A model generated the notes under the pieces. That model ran no database searches. It saw only the letters and a list, made by a program, of their open reading frames with translations, and was not told where the DNA came from. A program made the position numbers and the translations under genes. Below, piece after piece: positions 34,431 to 35,046 of a stretch of DNA of 35,046 nucleotides. Every line of letters begins with the position of its first letter. Position 1 is the stretch's first letter. This DNA is from Deltaproteobacteria bacterium (GTDB taxonomy: Bacteria > Desulfobacterota > Desulfomonilia > UBA1062), in contig JAJFUP010000178.1 in NCBI GenBank assembly GCA_021372395.1, forward strand, positions 1-35,046. The letters run 5' to 3'.

Positions 34431-34460
34431 ATACCGGTTTTATTCAGGGAAAACCGGTAT
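34431..34460. terminator. Hairpin between convergent RND and AsmA-like genes
   Basis: ATACCGGTTTT (34431-34441) and AAAACCGGTAT (34450-34460) form a perfect 11 bp stem with an 8-base loop, in the 62 bp gap between the two stop codons. T-rich bases lie inside the stem on either strand rather than in a classical tail. It is probably a bidirectional terminator. Confidence 0.6.
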
Positions 34461-34481
34461 GGCGCCCCCCAACCACAATCC

Positions 34482-35046
34482 TTACTTTTTCTTCAACAGC
34501 CCGTCCAGCAGGTTTTCAATGGCCTTGCCCGTGTCCTGCTGTGTCCCCGGAGGAAGCACGGTCTTGTCCTGCAACTTCTGCAGTCCCTTGCCCAGGGCCT
34601 TCTGGGTATAGTACCTGGCCAGTGCACTGCCCAGCACATTCGCCTCCACCATGGGGACGGGCTTTTTCAGCGTGCCCTTGATGGTCAGCGGCAGAACGAG
34701 CCTGTTCTGGTCGTTCATGAGGGCGGAGAACGCCTGTCCCCTGGCTCCGAGACGCTGGGAGAACCGTTTGGGCAGCACGACCTGACCCTTGAGGTCGAGC
34801 TGGTTCGTCTCCATGCTGATGGTGCCCTTCAGCCGCGACTCGGTGTCCACATCTCTCCCGCTGCTGATATTCAGGATCTGCATGGTGTCCACATTGATCA
34901 CCTTGCGCGCAAGATCCACCTGTGTGCTCATGGACTCGAAACGCGTGGTCTGATACTTCTGGACCTCGGCCGGTGCGAGGCCGAAGGCCTCGGGCAGGCC
35001 GGGCACCCTCATGAGGGATCCCAGCACGCTGCCCCCGAGATCGAAG
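34482..35046 (-). CDS. AsmA-like protein, C-terminal part (cut at right edge)
   Basis: The frame is open from its stop codon at 34482 through the right edge, so the start lies outside. About 188 residues are visible, starting FDLGGSVLGSLMRVPG. They show alternating beta-strand-like repeats (TRFESMSTQVDLARKVI, VDTESRLKGTISMETNQLDLKG) ending in LPLTIKGTLKKP, which is the layout of the AsmA C-terminal domain. A helical tail ends GLLKKK. AsmA-like proteins are periplasmic bridges thought to help move lipids to the outer membrane. An ATG-like GTG at 35027 is probably internal. No enzyme motif is expected. Confidence 0.7.
   Translation of the reverse strand, partial: FDLGGSVLGSLMRVPGLPEAFGLAPAEVQKYQTTRFESMSTQVDLARKVINVDTMQILNISSGRDVDTESRLKGTISMETNQLDLKGQVVLPKRFSQRLGARGQAFSALMNDQNRLVLPLTIKGTLKKPVPMVEANVLGSALARYYTQKALGKGLQKLQDKTVLPPGTQQDTGKAIENLLDGLLKKK

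Overview
The window looks like a chromosomal segment of a strictly anaerobic, GC-rich bacterium, most likely a Desulfobacterota (former Deltaproteobacteria) sulfate reducer or syntroph. The main evidence is a heterodisulfide-reductase-type flavin/iron-sulfur operon with a giant HdrA, a style of cluster common in that group. Other support comes from an ADP-forming acyl-CoA synthetase subunit and a methylmalonyl-CoA-epimerase-like protein. I saw no rRNA, tRNA, CRISPR array, insertion sequence or phage gene. The phylum is an inference.

Layout. (1) 1-8344, minus strand: a six-gene operon in the order hdrA (with an inserted GltD/NfnB-like module), mvhD/flxD-like, a two-cluster ferredoxin protein, hdrC, hdrB, and a HydB/FlxB-like gene cut by the left edge. 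Its promoter is readable upstream of hdrA. (2) 8776-10221, minus: a PLP-dependent tyrosine phenol-lyase/tryptophanase-family enzyme. It is preceded at 10368-10433 by a 21-codon leader peptide ending KYYYLYPGF, whose last codons form one arm of a GC hairpin. (3) 10573-11608, plus: a degenerate SGNH-hydrolase-like protein and a small membrane protein. (4) 11642-14076, minus: an ADP-forming acyl-CoA synthetase alpha-type protein and a PlsC-type acyltransferase.

(5) 14453-24107, plus: two adjacent genes encoding proteins of about 1,600 residues each. The first has a long unrecognised N-terminus, two 2-phosphoglycerate-kinase-like P-loop domains and a C-terminal HAD phosphatase. The second has a long unrecognised region, a PEP-utiliser phosphohistidine swivel domain, and a C-terminal PEP-synthase-type ATP-grasp domain. 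That domain order recalls glucan water dikinase, not PEP synthase. Kinase, phosphatase and dikinase modules side by side suggest a phosphorylation/dephosphorylation system with an unknown substrate. This is the best candidate here for an undescribed system.

(6) 24189-27875, plus: a polar amino-acid ABC transporter (ATPase, binding protein, tandem-fused double permease) behind a near-consensus sigma-70 promoter. (7) 27958-28713, plus: a textbook sigma-54 promoter with upstream TGTCA-type palindromes drives three tiny membrane-protein genes, one AtpZ/AtpI-like, ending in a clear intrinsic terminator. (8) 28921-31633: a VOC/glyoxalase-fold protein, an XPB-like superfamily 2 helicase and a convergent SLOG-like protein. 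(9) 32053-35046: an RND/MMPL exporter, a hairpin between convergent genes, and the 3' part of an AsmA-like gene cut by the right edge.
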